Below are positions 10,077-20,785 of a stretch of 64,000 bases of DNA, piece after piece. Below the pieces are notes generated by a model that saw nothing but the letters and a program-made list of their open reading frames with translations, did not search any database and was not told the DNA's origin. Every line of letters starts with the position of its first letter. Position 1 is the stretch's first letter. Position numbers and translations under genes: made by a program. The DNA is from Allantophomopsis cytisporea (taxonomy: Eukaryota; Ascomycota; Leotiomycetes; Phacidiales; Phacidiaceae): positions 2,232,001 to 2,296,000 of the forward strand of contig CP103025.1 in the NCBI GenBank assembly GCA_024752435.1. The letters are read 5' to 3'.

Positions 10077-12424
10077 CTATCTAATGCCCTCAAGTGGATC
10101 CAAACACTGACAATCTGACACATCTCCACCAACCCTCCACCCACTCAACAACGTTGGGCACTTTACAGCAACTTGGGGGTCAGAACATTGTAACAATAAG
10201 GACCATAGTCTTTCCAATGTATAACCAAAAATTGGTGCACTAGGATCATCTCCACCTGGCTCGTCGTTAGAATGGGATTTTCCGGCGACAGAATCATAGA
10301 GCCCCTGATAAATGTCCTTTTGAATTCCGCGCAAACGTCTCGCGGACGCCACGAATTGACCTTTGTACGAAAGCAAAACATCCTCACAAGTACCGTGCTT
10401 GTATATTTGCTCATAAAGAGTTGGAAGGATGTGGTCATCATCTTGCCAGCCATGCCTGTCGTTGCAAGAGTTGCAGTCGCATGTGACGCCTGAGAAGCCG
10501 AGACTGAGCATTCCGGTGTCCTGCTGGAGAAACCTATCAATTCTCGAGAGCAGTTCGCGTTCGTTGTGGACATGCGCTTGAATGAACATGGTCTGCTCAG
10601 ATAATGAGTTCCAATTATGAAGAATGTGGTACAAATAAGTGCCGCCCTCGCGTCCGCGATTCTCGATCTTGAAGACAAGGTCTGCTCCTGTTACCTCCTT
10701 GATGTAGTCTGGGTCTGCGGTGGGATCCTTGGTATAAATAATGACTCGGGGAGCTATTGAATGAAGATACTTTGTGTCAACTATTTCCGCCACGGTTTCC
10801 CTGACGTCGTCGGCGTCCTCGTCATACATGCTGATAACAATGTCGAATTTGTTTTTGGGATTGTAGCTCAGGTCCAGATTGGGACGGGGACCGTGACCAA
10901 CAGTAGAAAGCGCGGCGAATGCGCCACCTTGTACAATCCATGTGAATAATAGGATTACAAATAAATGACATGTCATCGTAAAAAAGGACATCATGGGTCC
11001 GGAGTTCTGGAGATCAGAAACCGTACTAACTGATTCGAAGGATGACTTTTGACGCAGCCAATTTGACATGCGGCCATTGACACTGTATATATAAGCAGTG
11101 CCGGCAAGGGCAATCAGACTTGTCAGAAATGCGACAAGTTGTACGGAATAGACATAGATTGCTCCAGTATATGTTTCAACCAAATATACGACCAGACATG
11201 GGATTGCGGAGATCACCACGCGGGTTTCTGGTGAAATGATGCTATCCGTGAATTGCGGCGTGAAGGGTCTCCCATATGTTAATGGAGAAAACACAAGTGG
11301 TGTAGTCCCTGAGATAACGACGCCAATGGATGATGCAACATTGAATATGATGGTTACAATAGTCCAGGTGTTGATATGTACGTCAAAACTCGACCTTTCA
11401 AAGAGAAGATACGCAAGACCACTGACGGTGCCACACACGACGATCATTAGCGGCATGAGAAGATCGGTATTCACATCTATATTTTGGGAATCCTCTGAAA
11501 GGGATTGCCTTGCTTCCGTGGTAACCAGACCTCGGAAGAGACCAATGCCTATGGTCCCCAGAATACAGAAGAATAATCCGTTAACACTCAATCGATATTC
11601 GTTGTACAAAAGAACAACCATTAGAAGAAGTATCGGAAGAACGTCCCATTTTAAGGTTTGTTTTGATTTCTGGTACTGTCCCGGAGTCGAAACCAGGAAG
11701 AAGACAATTCTCTCAACAGCATATCCTAATGGCTGGGTGGAAAGTTAGTTCGACGACCGATTTTGTAGATGTGATACATAGGCCTAGCCAGATAGATACA
11801 TACAAAAAGCATCAGGAATACAGGTAAACTTGATAGGTGGAGCAGACCCTGCAATAAAAGAGGAACTGCCACCGCATAACAAAGCGCAGCTGGTAACAAC
11901 GCAATGTAAGGGCGGAAATCCCAACTTGAACTTTCGGTGCCGAGTACCTTTGTGCTCATCCAGGAGCTGCGTAGGTCTGAGAAAGTGTTTAGGCTTTGTG
12001 CAGCATACACACGGTGTACAACGTACACGACAAAAAGTGCCGCTACATAAATCAATGACAGGGTGAAAGCTGCAAAAGGTCAGTTTTTAAGGCGAAAGAG
12101 GTGTTTGCGAGGGTGGCCTACGGAAGTCTTTCAGAGGTTAGATTTGAACTGTATGTATGCAAAGAGTAGAGATACTAACGGAACACAGTGTAAAGCAAAA
12201 GGTGCTTTCCGGACAACGCTGAGATGATAGAGCAGACAATCCATATCCTAGGAAGGAGATATCATTAATTATTGTAGGCAAACATGAAGGTAACGTGACT
12301 CTTACGATGCTCTCAGATGTATTCGCCCGCCGTAAATAACTGTAGAGTGTCTTCTTGGCGCTACCATGATGACTTCATCATCGCTGAATCCAGCAACATC
12401 AGCGAAGTTGTCGTGCGCCTCCAT
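10077..12424 (-). CDS. Multi-spanning membrane protein with C-terminal DUF3431 domain, 4 exons
   Basis: Exons 12424-12306, 12247-12180, 12069-11804 and 11732-10077 join in phase to 702 residues. The start is fixed by an in-frame TGA a few codons upstream of ATG 12424. After about 40 polar residues come about ten hydrophobic segments (residues 40-420), arranged like a drug/metabolite- or sugar-phosphate-transporter fold, including GYAVERIVFFLV and DVLPILLLMVVLLYNEYR. From about residue 450 the soluble DUF3431 domain begins: IVISMYDEDADDV, VIIYTKDP and the hallmark NRGREGGTYLYHILHNW. DUF3431 has a possible glycosyltransferase-like relation but no proven activity. Fusion of the two modules suggests a membrane-anchored enzyme acting at the Golgi or the cell surface (inference). 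Confidence 0.82.
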
Positions 12425-14909
12425 GATTTGACACCGGATCTCAAAATCAATGATGATATGTGTTCATGAAGAGAGCTCGATGTAATGAACAGGTCTCCTG
12501 AAGGATTCGAGATGCAAGGTAATCATCAGCCAATGGTGCCGTGGCTAGAAGCGCGCGTTAGGATACCTTACCCCGCGTCATTCCTCGCGGCTGCCGCCTT
12601 CAGTTTCAGGAAGGTAGTAGCACCATAATCATAGTCCTCTCGCCAAAATGGGCAAATAACAAGCAAAGATAATACAAACACGCTACAGATTCCACAATTT
12701 GTCCTGTATCGCAATCGAGGGTTGTTGTCTATAAATTCACCTCTTTCCCTCATCTTTCTTAGCCTTTTCTTCTTCCTTTTCTTCTCGTTTCTCCCCATAT
12801 TTACATAGCTAGGACTTACTCGTTCCACATTCGGGGTCCCACTTTGAGGACCTGCATTGCACAGGACGGCGTCAATCATCGTTGAATCTCCTCAGGATCT
12901 TCGCTGGATTAATTTCGAATACTTCTTTCATTGGGATCAATTCTTTTCGTCGGTGTCTTGTGCCATATGTCAGGAGCACGGGTGAGATGAGATGAATATC
13001 ATACAGCGTATGGGACGTATATTGTGTATGAACAAGTGAGTATACATAAACTGCGTAAACAGACTTATACGGGTATGTAGATCACGCATACCTTCTCCCT
13101 CTTCTTCATACGACCATATCTTTCACGATGGAACTTCAATGCTTGTTTGTTTAACATCACTGATCTAATCTACAGTAGCCTTCAACACTCCGTAACTTCA
13201 TCGACCAGAATCTTTGATGCTGGCCTAATATTCAGCACGGTATGGCTTACATTTGCGATCTGTGTTTTCTAGTACAGCAATAATAACTTCAGCCACGAGT
13301 TACGGACTCATAGCTTGGGCCTGCAACATCTCAAGCTCATCTAAGGACTTTACTTTGTATGCGACATCACCTTCGCTTGATCCTAATGCACCCGGCTTCT
13401 TAAGACAAAAAAACTCAAGAAGCTTATGTAGTGGTGTTTGTGTATTTTGCAGTGTTCAGATTTCATTTCACTAACTCTTTTTACGTCGCGTTCGTAATCG
13501 CTTCAATAGAATACACAAGTCAACATTCAACCAAGGCTAATTAACATGCGTGCATGCCAACCTCACCTGTTAGGCTTTAAATATTGTGGACGGCTATCGC
13601 GAACGGATTCTACAAACATGGCTGAGGAACACGACTCGTGAGTTTAAAAATACGATAGACAATGCCTTAAGACATTCTTAATGCTTACACTGCATCGGAG
13701 CCTCAAACTCTTTATGACACCAGGTAATGAACGCCATACTATGAACAGAAAATAGCATCGGATTTGCTGTTTACGCAGTACAGTGTACACATCATAAAGC
13801 TTGAACGAAGGTCCATACGAAGTAAGGGGTTCAGGAGAAAGAATGAGATCTATGCAATCCCAGCAATCCTCTTACGATAAGCTTCAAATGCATGACTAGA
13901 CGGCAAAGACCCTAGAAGCTGATTGCAATCGAGAAGGTAAAAAGAACTCCGATTCTATCCACTGTTACTCGTAAGGGTTTGAAATGTGGATATCGATACT
14001 AAGCCAAGCCGAGTTCCCTGACCACATTCCAGGACGTGCTCTCAAAAACAATAAAAGCTGACGAAGACAAGACACTTTGGCGTTCCAACACTTGTACAGA
14101 CGACTGAGACTTCTCTACCAACCTTGACTATCCGTCGTTCCGACGCACCTCGCGATGGATTGCCGACGGAGAGGGATTCAGAACACATTCGGAGTGTGTT
14201 TTTTTTTGAATGCGAATATACCGCAATTACATATGGCCAATCCAAGCGCCGTACTGTATGTACATATATTCAGATGAGCTTACCCTCGACAAGGCTCGCA
14301 CTATGAAGGCTTCATCCCATCCATGGTCAATGTCCTGCGAGGGTTCTAAAGTGGTGTGCAGTTCCTGCGGGAGTAGCCAGTGCCATGGATTTTACCCCAC
14401 ATCATTGCCATGAGTTCGGCGCTGTCGGTAAGGATTGCATGAGCTTGACTGCGCCAAAACACTTTTGCAAAGAGCTCCTCTACGCCGTATTCGTACATAC
14501 CTCCTTGTTGCTGTGTTGGCTCTATTGCTTGCTTACCTTAACCCTGACGGCGACTTACAGATGTACAGTATGTTTCTATCCTTACTCGATAAATTAAATG
14601 AAGATGGACCCGGAGTGTCAATTCCAAGCACTCTTGTCAAAGCCTGTCAAAGTCACAGCTGACCGACCTTAGCTGCTATTTAGGTAGTATTAGTAGTACC
14701 ACTACGCCCACCACGAACTGAAAACGGCGCCCTACTAATTGTCTTACATATACACGATGCTAAATCTCACTTAAGTCGTACATATACAATCCCCTCTTCT
14801 CCTAGATTCATATCCTTCTTTCTTTTATTCTTCTGCCTCTACGCAAGTTCTAGTGTCGCATTGTTCTGCTTAAGCAGCACTCTATGCCTCCCGATCCGAT
14901 TTTACAATC
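12425..14909. other. Intergenic region between divergent genes
   Basis: Contains promoters of the DUF3431 gene (minus) and the GT31-like gene (plus). The minus-strand frame 12879-12568 is lysine/arginine-rich and ends in a hydrophobic stretch, but does not splice to the DUF3431 gene without hitting the TGA upstream of 12424. Other short frames at 13253-13474 and 14124-14662 are unrecognised. A pyrimidine-rich stretch at 14794-14860 precedes the ATG at 14910. Confidence 0.45.
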
Positions 14910-16325
14910 ATGGCCATTTCTCTACACAGTCCGCGGATAAGACGCGGACAAAATCCCATAAAATTCGTATTGGCTTGCGCTGCAGCATTCTGCTTCCTAT
15001 GGACATTGCTATACATCACCAATGAATCTGTACAGTCCAGTACACAGTCAATCTTCCATTTCTCGGGTAGGTATTCGAATCATTTGACAAACCTTACGTA
15101 CCTCGAGCCGCACAACCTCACTTCGGAATTTGTATACTCTCGACGAACGATCAAAACGAAATTCGTCCATGGCGAACGAAATACCACCTCGAGAGTTTCT
15201 GGACCGCTTTTCGAGAACTCGCAGGCGATTGCAACGGTCAATGCCTCTCGAGCTGTTTTACCCCCCTCAACACCTCTCACTCTTGCGGTTCCCATGTCCG
15301 AGTCAAATATCGATGCCTCGATGCTCTCTTTCGGGATCTCCACGACTCTTGAGCGCCTCAACGAATCCATAAGCCAGTTGCAGCATTGGCTTCCCCACAG
15401 TGGCGCGACTTTACACGTCCTGGTACCTCCTCACCCACGAATTCCGCACATGCAAATGCATATGCGTGACCTGGGCATGAATGTGACCATAGCCTCGTCC
15501 AGCATCCCCTTCGCAATCAGCTATTTCTCCCAAGTTCAGAATCTCTACAAGGCTCGCAGCTCCAGGACTGAATGGATAGCCTTAATCGACGATGACACTT
15601 TCTTTCCATCTCTGGGCGACCTTGTGACGCATCTGCGTAATCACGATTCTTCTACACCAAAGATAATTGCGCCCATGTCAGATGACTTCGCACAAATCCA
15701 AAAACATGGCCTCATGCCGTTCGGTGGCGGCGGTATTTTCATCTCTCTTCCGCTGGCTGCAAAGCTCTCTGCGCCAGAAACCTTTGACAAGTGCTTAAAA
15801 AGCGGGAAAATTGAAGGCGATCAGATTCTTAACGAATGTATTAACAAGCACACCTCAATCCGCCCTATTTTCGATATAGATTTACACCAACTTGATCTCC
15901 ATGGTGATGTGTCTGGGTTTTTTGAGTCGGGCAGGAAAAGTCTAAGTCTGCACCATTGGCGCTCTTGGTTTGATGTTGACATGCCCTCCGTGGCACTTGT
16001 CAGCGAAATATGCGGGAATGTATGCTTATTGCAGCGATGGCTGTTCGACGGCGACATTGTTCTTAGTAACGGATTCTCCGTGGTCAGATATGTTGGTGGT
16101 GTGAGATTCGATATGGATGAGATGGAGAAGACGTGGAACGAGGACGCCGAGAGATTCCTACACAGTCTTGGCCCGCTAAGGCAGAGATTGAACGATGATG
16201 AGAAGATCGCTTTCAAAATGGAGGAGGTTGTTAGACTGACTGATGGCTCGATCAGACAGACGTATATACATAGAGCCACAGAAGGAGCCATGGATGAGGT
16301 TTTGGAGCTCTTTTGGGTCAGGTAA
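14910..16325 (+). CDS. GT31/fringe-like glycosyltransferase, type II membrane protein
   Basis: Intronless, 471 residues. A basic N-terminus (RRGQNP) is followed by one membrane anchor at about residues 18-37 (FVLACAAAFCFLWTLLYI), giving a type II Golgi topology, then a Ser/Asn-rich stem with several N-glycosylation sequons. The catalytic-type region carries a DDD metal/nucleotide-sugar motif at residues 227-229 within WIALIDDDTFFPSL, followed by MPFGGGGIFISLPLA and GDQILNECI, the order seen in fringe-like GT31 (DUF604-type) enzymes. LDLHGDVSGFFES and a conserved HHW follow. Family members transfer sugars to glycans; the substrate here is unknown. Confidence 0.8.
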   Translation: MAISLHSPRIRRGQNPIKFVLACAAAFCFLWTLLYITNESVQSSTQSIFHFSGRYSNHLTNLTYLEPHNLTSEFVYSRRTIKTKFVHGERNTTSRVSGPLFENSQAIATVNASRAVLPPSTPLTLAVPMSESNIDASMLSFGISTTLERLNESISQLQHWLPHSGATLHVLVPPHPRIPHMQMHMRDLGMNVTIASSSIPFAISYFSQVQNLYKARSSRTEWIALIDDDTFFPSLGDLVTHLRNHDSSTPKIIAPMSDDFAQIQKHGLMPFGGGGIFISLPLAAKLSAPETFDKCLKSGKIEGDQILNECINKHTSIRPIFDIDLHQLDLHGDVSGFFESGRKSLSLHHWRSWFDVDMPSVALVSEICGNVCLLQRWLFDGDIVLSNGFSVVRYVGGVRFDMDEMEKTWNEDAERFLHSLGPLRQRLNDDEKIAFKMEEVVRLTDGSIRQTYIHRATEGAMDEVLELFWVR

Positions 16326-16911
16326 ATTGCATTTGGGGTATTGCTCTGAGCATGGCGTTTGGGGGTTGGATTGAGGTTGGGATTGCATTGGCAAAAGTCC
16401 GGACAGTATGCTTATTTTGACGGCCGCATTGTCTTGATTGCAAATACCCTTTGATTTTAGTATTTAATTCCATGGCTCAAAAGCAATTAATTTGGATTCA
16501 TGCCCCCGTGAATAAGAACACGCTTGAATTCTTGAAAATTGCTGGGAAATCCATGAAATGTAGTCACGTCGTTAAAGGATGAAAATATCAGATTCACATT
16601 CACACGATATTATTACCTATCAACAGAAGCACATTTCATTGCCAGTAACAAGATAATCGGAACATCTTTATCTCAATTTCAAAAGTTAATATTAAACAAC
16701 CATGTCAGCCTCTGACTCATAATCAAGGTGCTCGCTCTATTTTAAGCTTAGGTTACCGATTACGTAACTCTCACAACTACCATTTCAATTCCACGCTGCG
16801 CACTCAACGTCCCTTTCTTCAACACAGCACTCGACCGCGAGGTCAATTGACCATATCAAAATACCAAATAGTACACAAACGGGTCTGAAGGGCCCGTTGT
16901 AAACAATACAG
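16326..16911. other. Upstream region of the bZIP gene, with short upstream ATGs
   Basis: No in-frame ATG leads into the bZIP frame. Short frames start at 16472 (38 codons), 16702 (6 codons, ATG to TAA) and 16914 (44 codons, overlapping the bZIP frame out of phase, ending at TAA 17046-17048). GCN4/cpc-1-type genes are known for regulatory upstream ORFs, so these may matter, but that is inference. Confidence 0.4.
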
Positions 16912-16935
16912 TCATGCTCACAGCCACCCCACGAC

Positions 16936-17716
16936 TTGGATGCAGAGCGAGCCAATTCGAGCTCATATTCTTCCGACCATGTCAATCCCGTCCTCCAAGC
17001 AAGCCACCATGGTGCGCTGGAGCAGGATGTCAGTCTGTCTTGGTATAATCCTTTCACCGATGTAGGAGATTTCTCTTCTATTTCAGCCTTACACGATAAT
17101 GCCTCTTTGGTTTTGCCGAATGATATCTCTTCTGGTATACAGAATCCCAACTACTATGGCGCTCTTGATGGCTGGGACCAGTTCTCTGGAGACCAGCTTC
17201 ATATGCCCTACCACCCCAACAGCTTCTCGAACTCGGGAAGCGATTCTATCGCTGGCGATCTGCCCATCTCTATATCGATGGGCAGTGAGCTAGCATACCC
17301 CTCTCCCAACCCTGCTATTAGCACCTATTATACAAATTTCCCAAGTGAGTTTCCCTTGTTGATGATTGCGAAGGTTTCCTAACCCATGTCTAGATTCCCA
17401 ACCTCAACCCCAACCTCAGCAGTCACCTCTTTGTATACCGCCCGTCACAGCCCCTCGCTTCAACTCACCATCTAACTCAACATCTCCGCCCTTCTATAAC
17501 AATTCTCCGAAGGAGAAGACCGATCGCGTTCAAAAGCGCAAGCTCAATACTATGGCCGCTCGCCGCTATCGCCAGAAGCGAGTAGATAGGATGGACAGTC
17601 TTGAGACTGAGCTGAAACTCGTGCAACGTGAGCGGGACGAGTTGAAGGTTCAAGTTGCAAGGTTACAGGGTGAAACGGAGGCGCTTAGAGGGTTGTTAAA
17701 GGATGTAAAGGGATAA
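16936..17716 (+). CDS. GCN4-like bZIP transcription factor, start codon uncertain
   Basis: Exons 16936-17344 and 17394-17716 join through a 49 bp GTGAGT...CTAG intron; the C-terminal exon is certain. Its last about 70 residues form a bZIP: basic region RKLNTMAARRYRQKRVDRM (N-x-x-AAR-x-x-R signature of the GCN4 class), then leucine heptads LETELKL, LKVQVAR, LQGETEA and LRGLL. The first exon encodes an acidic, aromatic, Ser/Asn-rich activation-type region. The frame is open from 16903, yet its first ATG is at 17203. The position given here (16936) is a TTG, so the real start may be a spliced upstream exon, a non-AUG codon, or ATG 17203. The nearest functional relatives regulate amino-acid starvation responses; the target genes here are unknown. 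Confidence 0.8.
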
Positions 17717-18452
17717 GGACGCGATGGATGGAGAATGTGGGAATGAATTCGCGGCTTTGTGACCTTATATTGCCTTGTGCTTCAAATTGTCGCTGTTATG
17801 TCTACTTGAGTAGTTATAACTAGTCTTTACATGAGCCTTCTGAACTGACTCTTTCACATATCTTGATGATTTTAACACTATTGCGTTGACAATGACTTTC
17901 AGGATATTCTTTTTAATGTGAAACAATCAACGGCTTCTTACTCCATGTATAGTACTACTTTGTCAACCCAACCGAGGATCTTAAGACTCAGAATTAAGGG
18001 ACTTGGGAAGCCTTGTGACGCTAAATCTTAAATTTTAGCCGTCCCTTATTTTCCATTTAGAACATCAAATGCGCCTGAGAGCCGATAACCTTAAATATCA
18101 CCATACACCAGTGTATTTGTAGATCTTAGAACACCCGATTCTTTATGAAAGTCTTCTAAGTATGCTACGCTCGGGACTACGAAGATACACGAATTGATAT
18201 TCACAAATCGCAAATTTGCATACACAATGTTGATTGTTTGAGGCTGCAAAATTGACACCAAAATCTTTCTAGGGTTAAAAATAGTACTGATACCTATAGG
18301 CTACAATCTCGCTATACGGCGCAGCAACGCATGGTAGCCTTGAGTGTTGTTACGATAAGTAACTCCACATCTTCCTTGACTCATTTCATAAAGCAATCCT
18401 GCTTCCCACATTCGTTTTTCTTTTTCTTCTTCACTCTTTTCGAGCCCGCACA
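17717..18452. other. Intergenic spacer
   Basis: 3' region of the bZIP gene, then the promoter of the transglutaminase-like gene. A pyrimidine-rich tract (18404-18440) just before the ATG is typical of fungal core promoters. No other feature recognised. Confidence 0.5.
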
Positions 18453-20321
18453 ATGGGAGACGTCGAAGAGCCTCAATTCACTTCGCTGTCAGCTCGGATT
18501 GCCTCGTTAAATCAGCAGCATGTCAGCCAGACTACCACAACGAAAAGACCTCCTGTCCCCGCTCGCAGCAAGACTGTGAACAACCCAACTGCCCCTACAT
18601 TTACCAACCAGACTAATAATCTTCCTGATGGCGACGGAAAAAGACCTGTTCTACCTCCCCCGGCCTCAAAGAAGCCCCCACCACCGCTTCCACAGCGTAA
18701 ATCGACACAGCCTTCCCCCGCTCTTCCTCCGCGGCAAGCTTCAGTCCAGCCTTCTCCAGCGCTGCCCCCACGACGACCATCGACTCAATTGACAAGACGA
18801 GACTCATCGGAGTCTATTGCGTCTACGATGTCCTCTATGTCAACTCTATCGTTGACACCTTCACATGCCTCGGCGGGCAGAGTCAAAGCGCCAGCATATG
18901 ATCCAACCAAGTTGCCTCCACTTCCCCCAACTAAGAGAGAACGCGAGCAGAAGGAAAGGGAACAGGCCACAAAGGCACCTTTAATACATGCGAGATCCAC
19001 TCCAAACCTTCCACAATCACGCTCCACACCTAGTCCAAGATTACCGCCAAGAACAAATAGCAACGTTGCACAGCAAGTTTTGGCGCCTGCGCCAACTGCC
19101 CAGCGGCAGGTCAAAGCCCCTCGACCAGTGCAATACCTATCATCAGGTATCTCTCAACCGGAACCACAAAGCGCGACTCCACCGCCCATCAATTTGGCAT
19201 CAAAGCCATCTGCAGGCCCGGCTCAGCCATCTTACCAAGCCGCAGCTGTCCCGTATACCACACCGCCTCCCGAATCAAACTTATGTCTGATTTGTCGCGA
19301 CTTTTCTGGCCCAGATCATGTCGCAACTCTTTATCCGAGACAAATGAACCCTACGATCGACTATCTGGCTCAAGTGCTTTGTGGTCCTTTCCCATCACAT
19401 ACGGATAAAGCAAGGGCGATATTCAGTTGGCTACATCATAACATCGCGTATGATGTTGTTGCATTCTTTGGCAATAACGTCAAGAACGTGACTCCCGAGA
19501 GTATCATTACACACGGTGCTGCTGTCTGTGGAGGTTACGCTGGGCTGTTCGCCGCTATTGCTACCAAGGCTGGGCTGGAGAGTGTGGTAGTAAGTGGCCA
19601 TGGCAAAGGCTTTGGCTATTCGGCATTGAAGCCAGGTGAATCCATTCCTCCCGAGCAAGCGGGCCATGCGTGGAACGCAGTGAGAATTGACAATGGGGAG
19701 TGGAAGCTCATAGATCCCTGTTGGGGAGCAGGACATCTCGGCGAATCTCAGAGTTACACTAAAAAGTTCAATGCTAGTCAATTCACCATGTCCAATGAGG
19801 ATTTTGGCCTCAAGCATTTCCCCTCGGATCATAGGAGTTTCTTCCGCGCAGATGGTTCTACCGTCTCCTGGGAGGATTATTATGTAGGCCGTAGCCTGGG
19901 AGAGCCGGTGCAGGTATTTGGCCGCGTCAATGAGGACGGGTTTTCAGAAGCTTCTTTTGAGCCTGCGAATAAACAAATCTCAGTGCGCTCAAACGAAGTT
20001 ATACGTTTCCAGTTCACGAAACGGTGTCCGCATTGGGACTTTGAGAGAAATGGTAGCGGCAAACCTTATTGTATGGTCTTGGCTATCAACGGGCTGGATG
20101 GGAGGAAATCGGATATGATTCCGTTCGAAAGTAATGAGTTTTATTATTGGTTAGATATATACCCCAGGGACTTGGGCTGTGCCGGCCAGAAGGTCCCTCT
20201 TTATGCGGTCACGAGTATTAATGGTGTGGATGGGAGGGGTGTGACAAAGGTGCATTTCTTGAGTAAGAAGGGGAAGAGCGGGATGGGGTTTGGGGGCATT
20301 GCGGAGTGGATTTTAGTATAG
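18453..20321 (+). CDS. Transglutaminase-like protein with proline-rich N-terminus
   Basis: Intronless, 622 residues. The first about 270 residues are disordered and full of PPxP/PxLPPR-type SH3-binding motifs (for example PPPPLPQRKS, ALPPRQAS, LPPLPPTKR). From about residue 275 (CLICRDFSGPDHVATLYPR) follows a transglutaminase-like core. The expected triad is present: Cys359 (AAVCGGYAGLFA), His408 (AGHAWNAVRI) and Asp421 (WKLIDPCWGAGH). A C-terminal beta-rich part follows, as in KY/hillarin-type proteins. Fungal relatives include the Cyk3 cytokinesis group, but this protein lacks an obvious SH3 domain; instead it offers ligands for SH3 proteins. A role as a septum- or actin-associated scaffold is inference. 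Confidence 0.83.
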   Translation: MGDVEEPQFTSLSARIASLNQQHVSQTTTTKRPPVPARSKTVNNPTAPTFTNQTNNLPDGDGKRPVLPPPASKKPPPPLPQRKSTQPSPALPPRQASVQPSPALPPRRPSTQLTRRDSSESIASTMSSMSTLSLTPSHASAGRVKAPAYDPTKLPPLPPTKREREQKEREQATKAPLIHARSTPNLPQSRSTPSPRLPPRTNSNVAQQVLAPAPTAQRQVKAPRPVQYLSSGISQPEPQSATPPPINLASKPSAGPAQPSYQAAAVPYTTPPPESNLCLICRDFSGPDHVATLYPRQMNPTIDYLAQVLCGPFPSHTDKARAIFSWLHHNIAYDVVAFFGNNVKNVTPESIITHGAAVCGGYAGLFAAIATKAGLESVVVSGHGKGFGYSALKPGESIPPEQAGHAWNAVRIDNGEWKLIDPCWGAGHLGESQSYTKKFNASQFTMSNEDFGLKHFPSDHRSFFRADGSTVSWEDYYVGRSLGEPVQVFGRVNEDGFSEASFEPANKQISVRSNEVIRFQFTKRCPHWDFERNGSGKPYCMVLAINGLDGRKSDMIPFESNEFYYWLDIYPRDLGCAGQKVPLYAVTSINGVDGRGVTKVHFLSKKGKSGMGFGGIAEWILV

Positions 20322-20785
20322 ATTTTAATGAAGTTGAATCTGCATGTTGTGACATGCCTTTCTACAAAACCTCAGTCGCAACCATTTGGCAGGCTCAATG
20401 GGGTACCATTACATACATATCTGTTATTCGAATGTTTTATCGGAGAAGCGTTGTTTGTTCCACAATTTGAAACAGCAGCTGCAAGGTTAAGCGCCGGCTT
20501 GTCTCACATGGTTCATCTACCATCAATCCGCCTCTTTGAAGGCAGGTTTACCTATATCTCAAGATAATTTCTCATTCTTCATCCTTTACTTTGTATTTTA
20601 CCGCATCATTTCATAGGTGGATTAGATTTCAATTAACACTTTCTTTAGATTCCTACTTGGAAATTCAGTTATTGCAATTATTGAGACGCTTCATCGAATA
20701 TTTGGGGCAAATCCAGCAGGTCTGCCTTGTTGACGCCCAGCCTTGTTTCTGTACATTTGTTCCTCATCGCGAATTTCACCTCAGA
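20322..20785. other. Short intergenic spacer
   Basis: 3' region of the transglutaminase-like gene and promoter of the next gene. The downstream frame is open here back to about 20591, but contains no ATG before 20786. Confidence 0.5.

Noticed and set aside
12568..12879. Lys/Arg-rich minus-strand ORF upstream of the DUF3431 gene, considered as its first exon
   Set aside because: The DUF3431 frame is closed by a TGA shortly before ATG 12424, and no phase-matched short intron connects the two.
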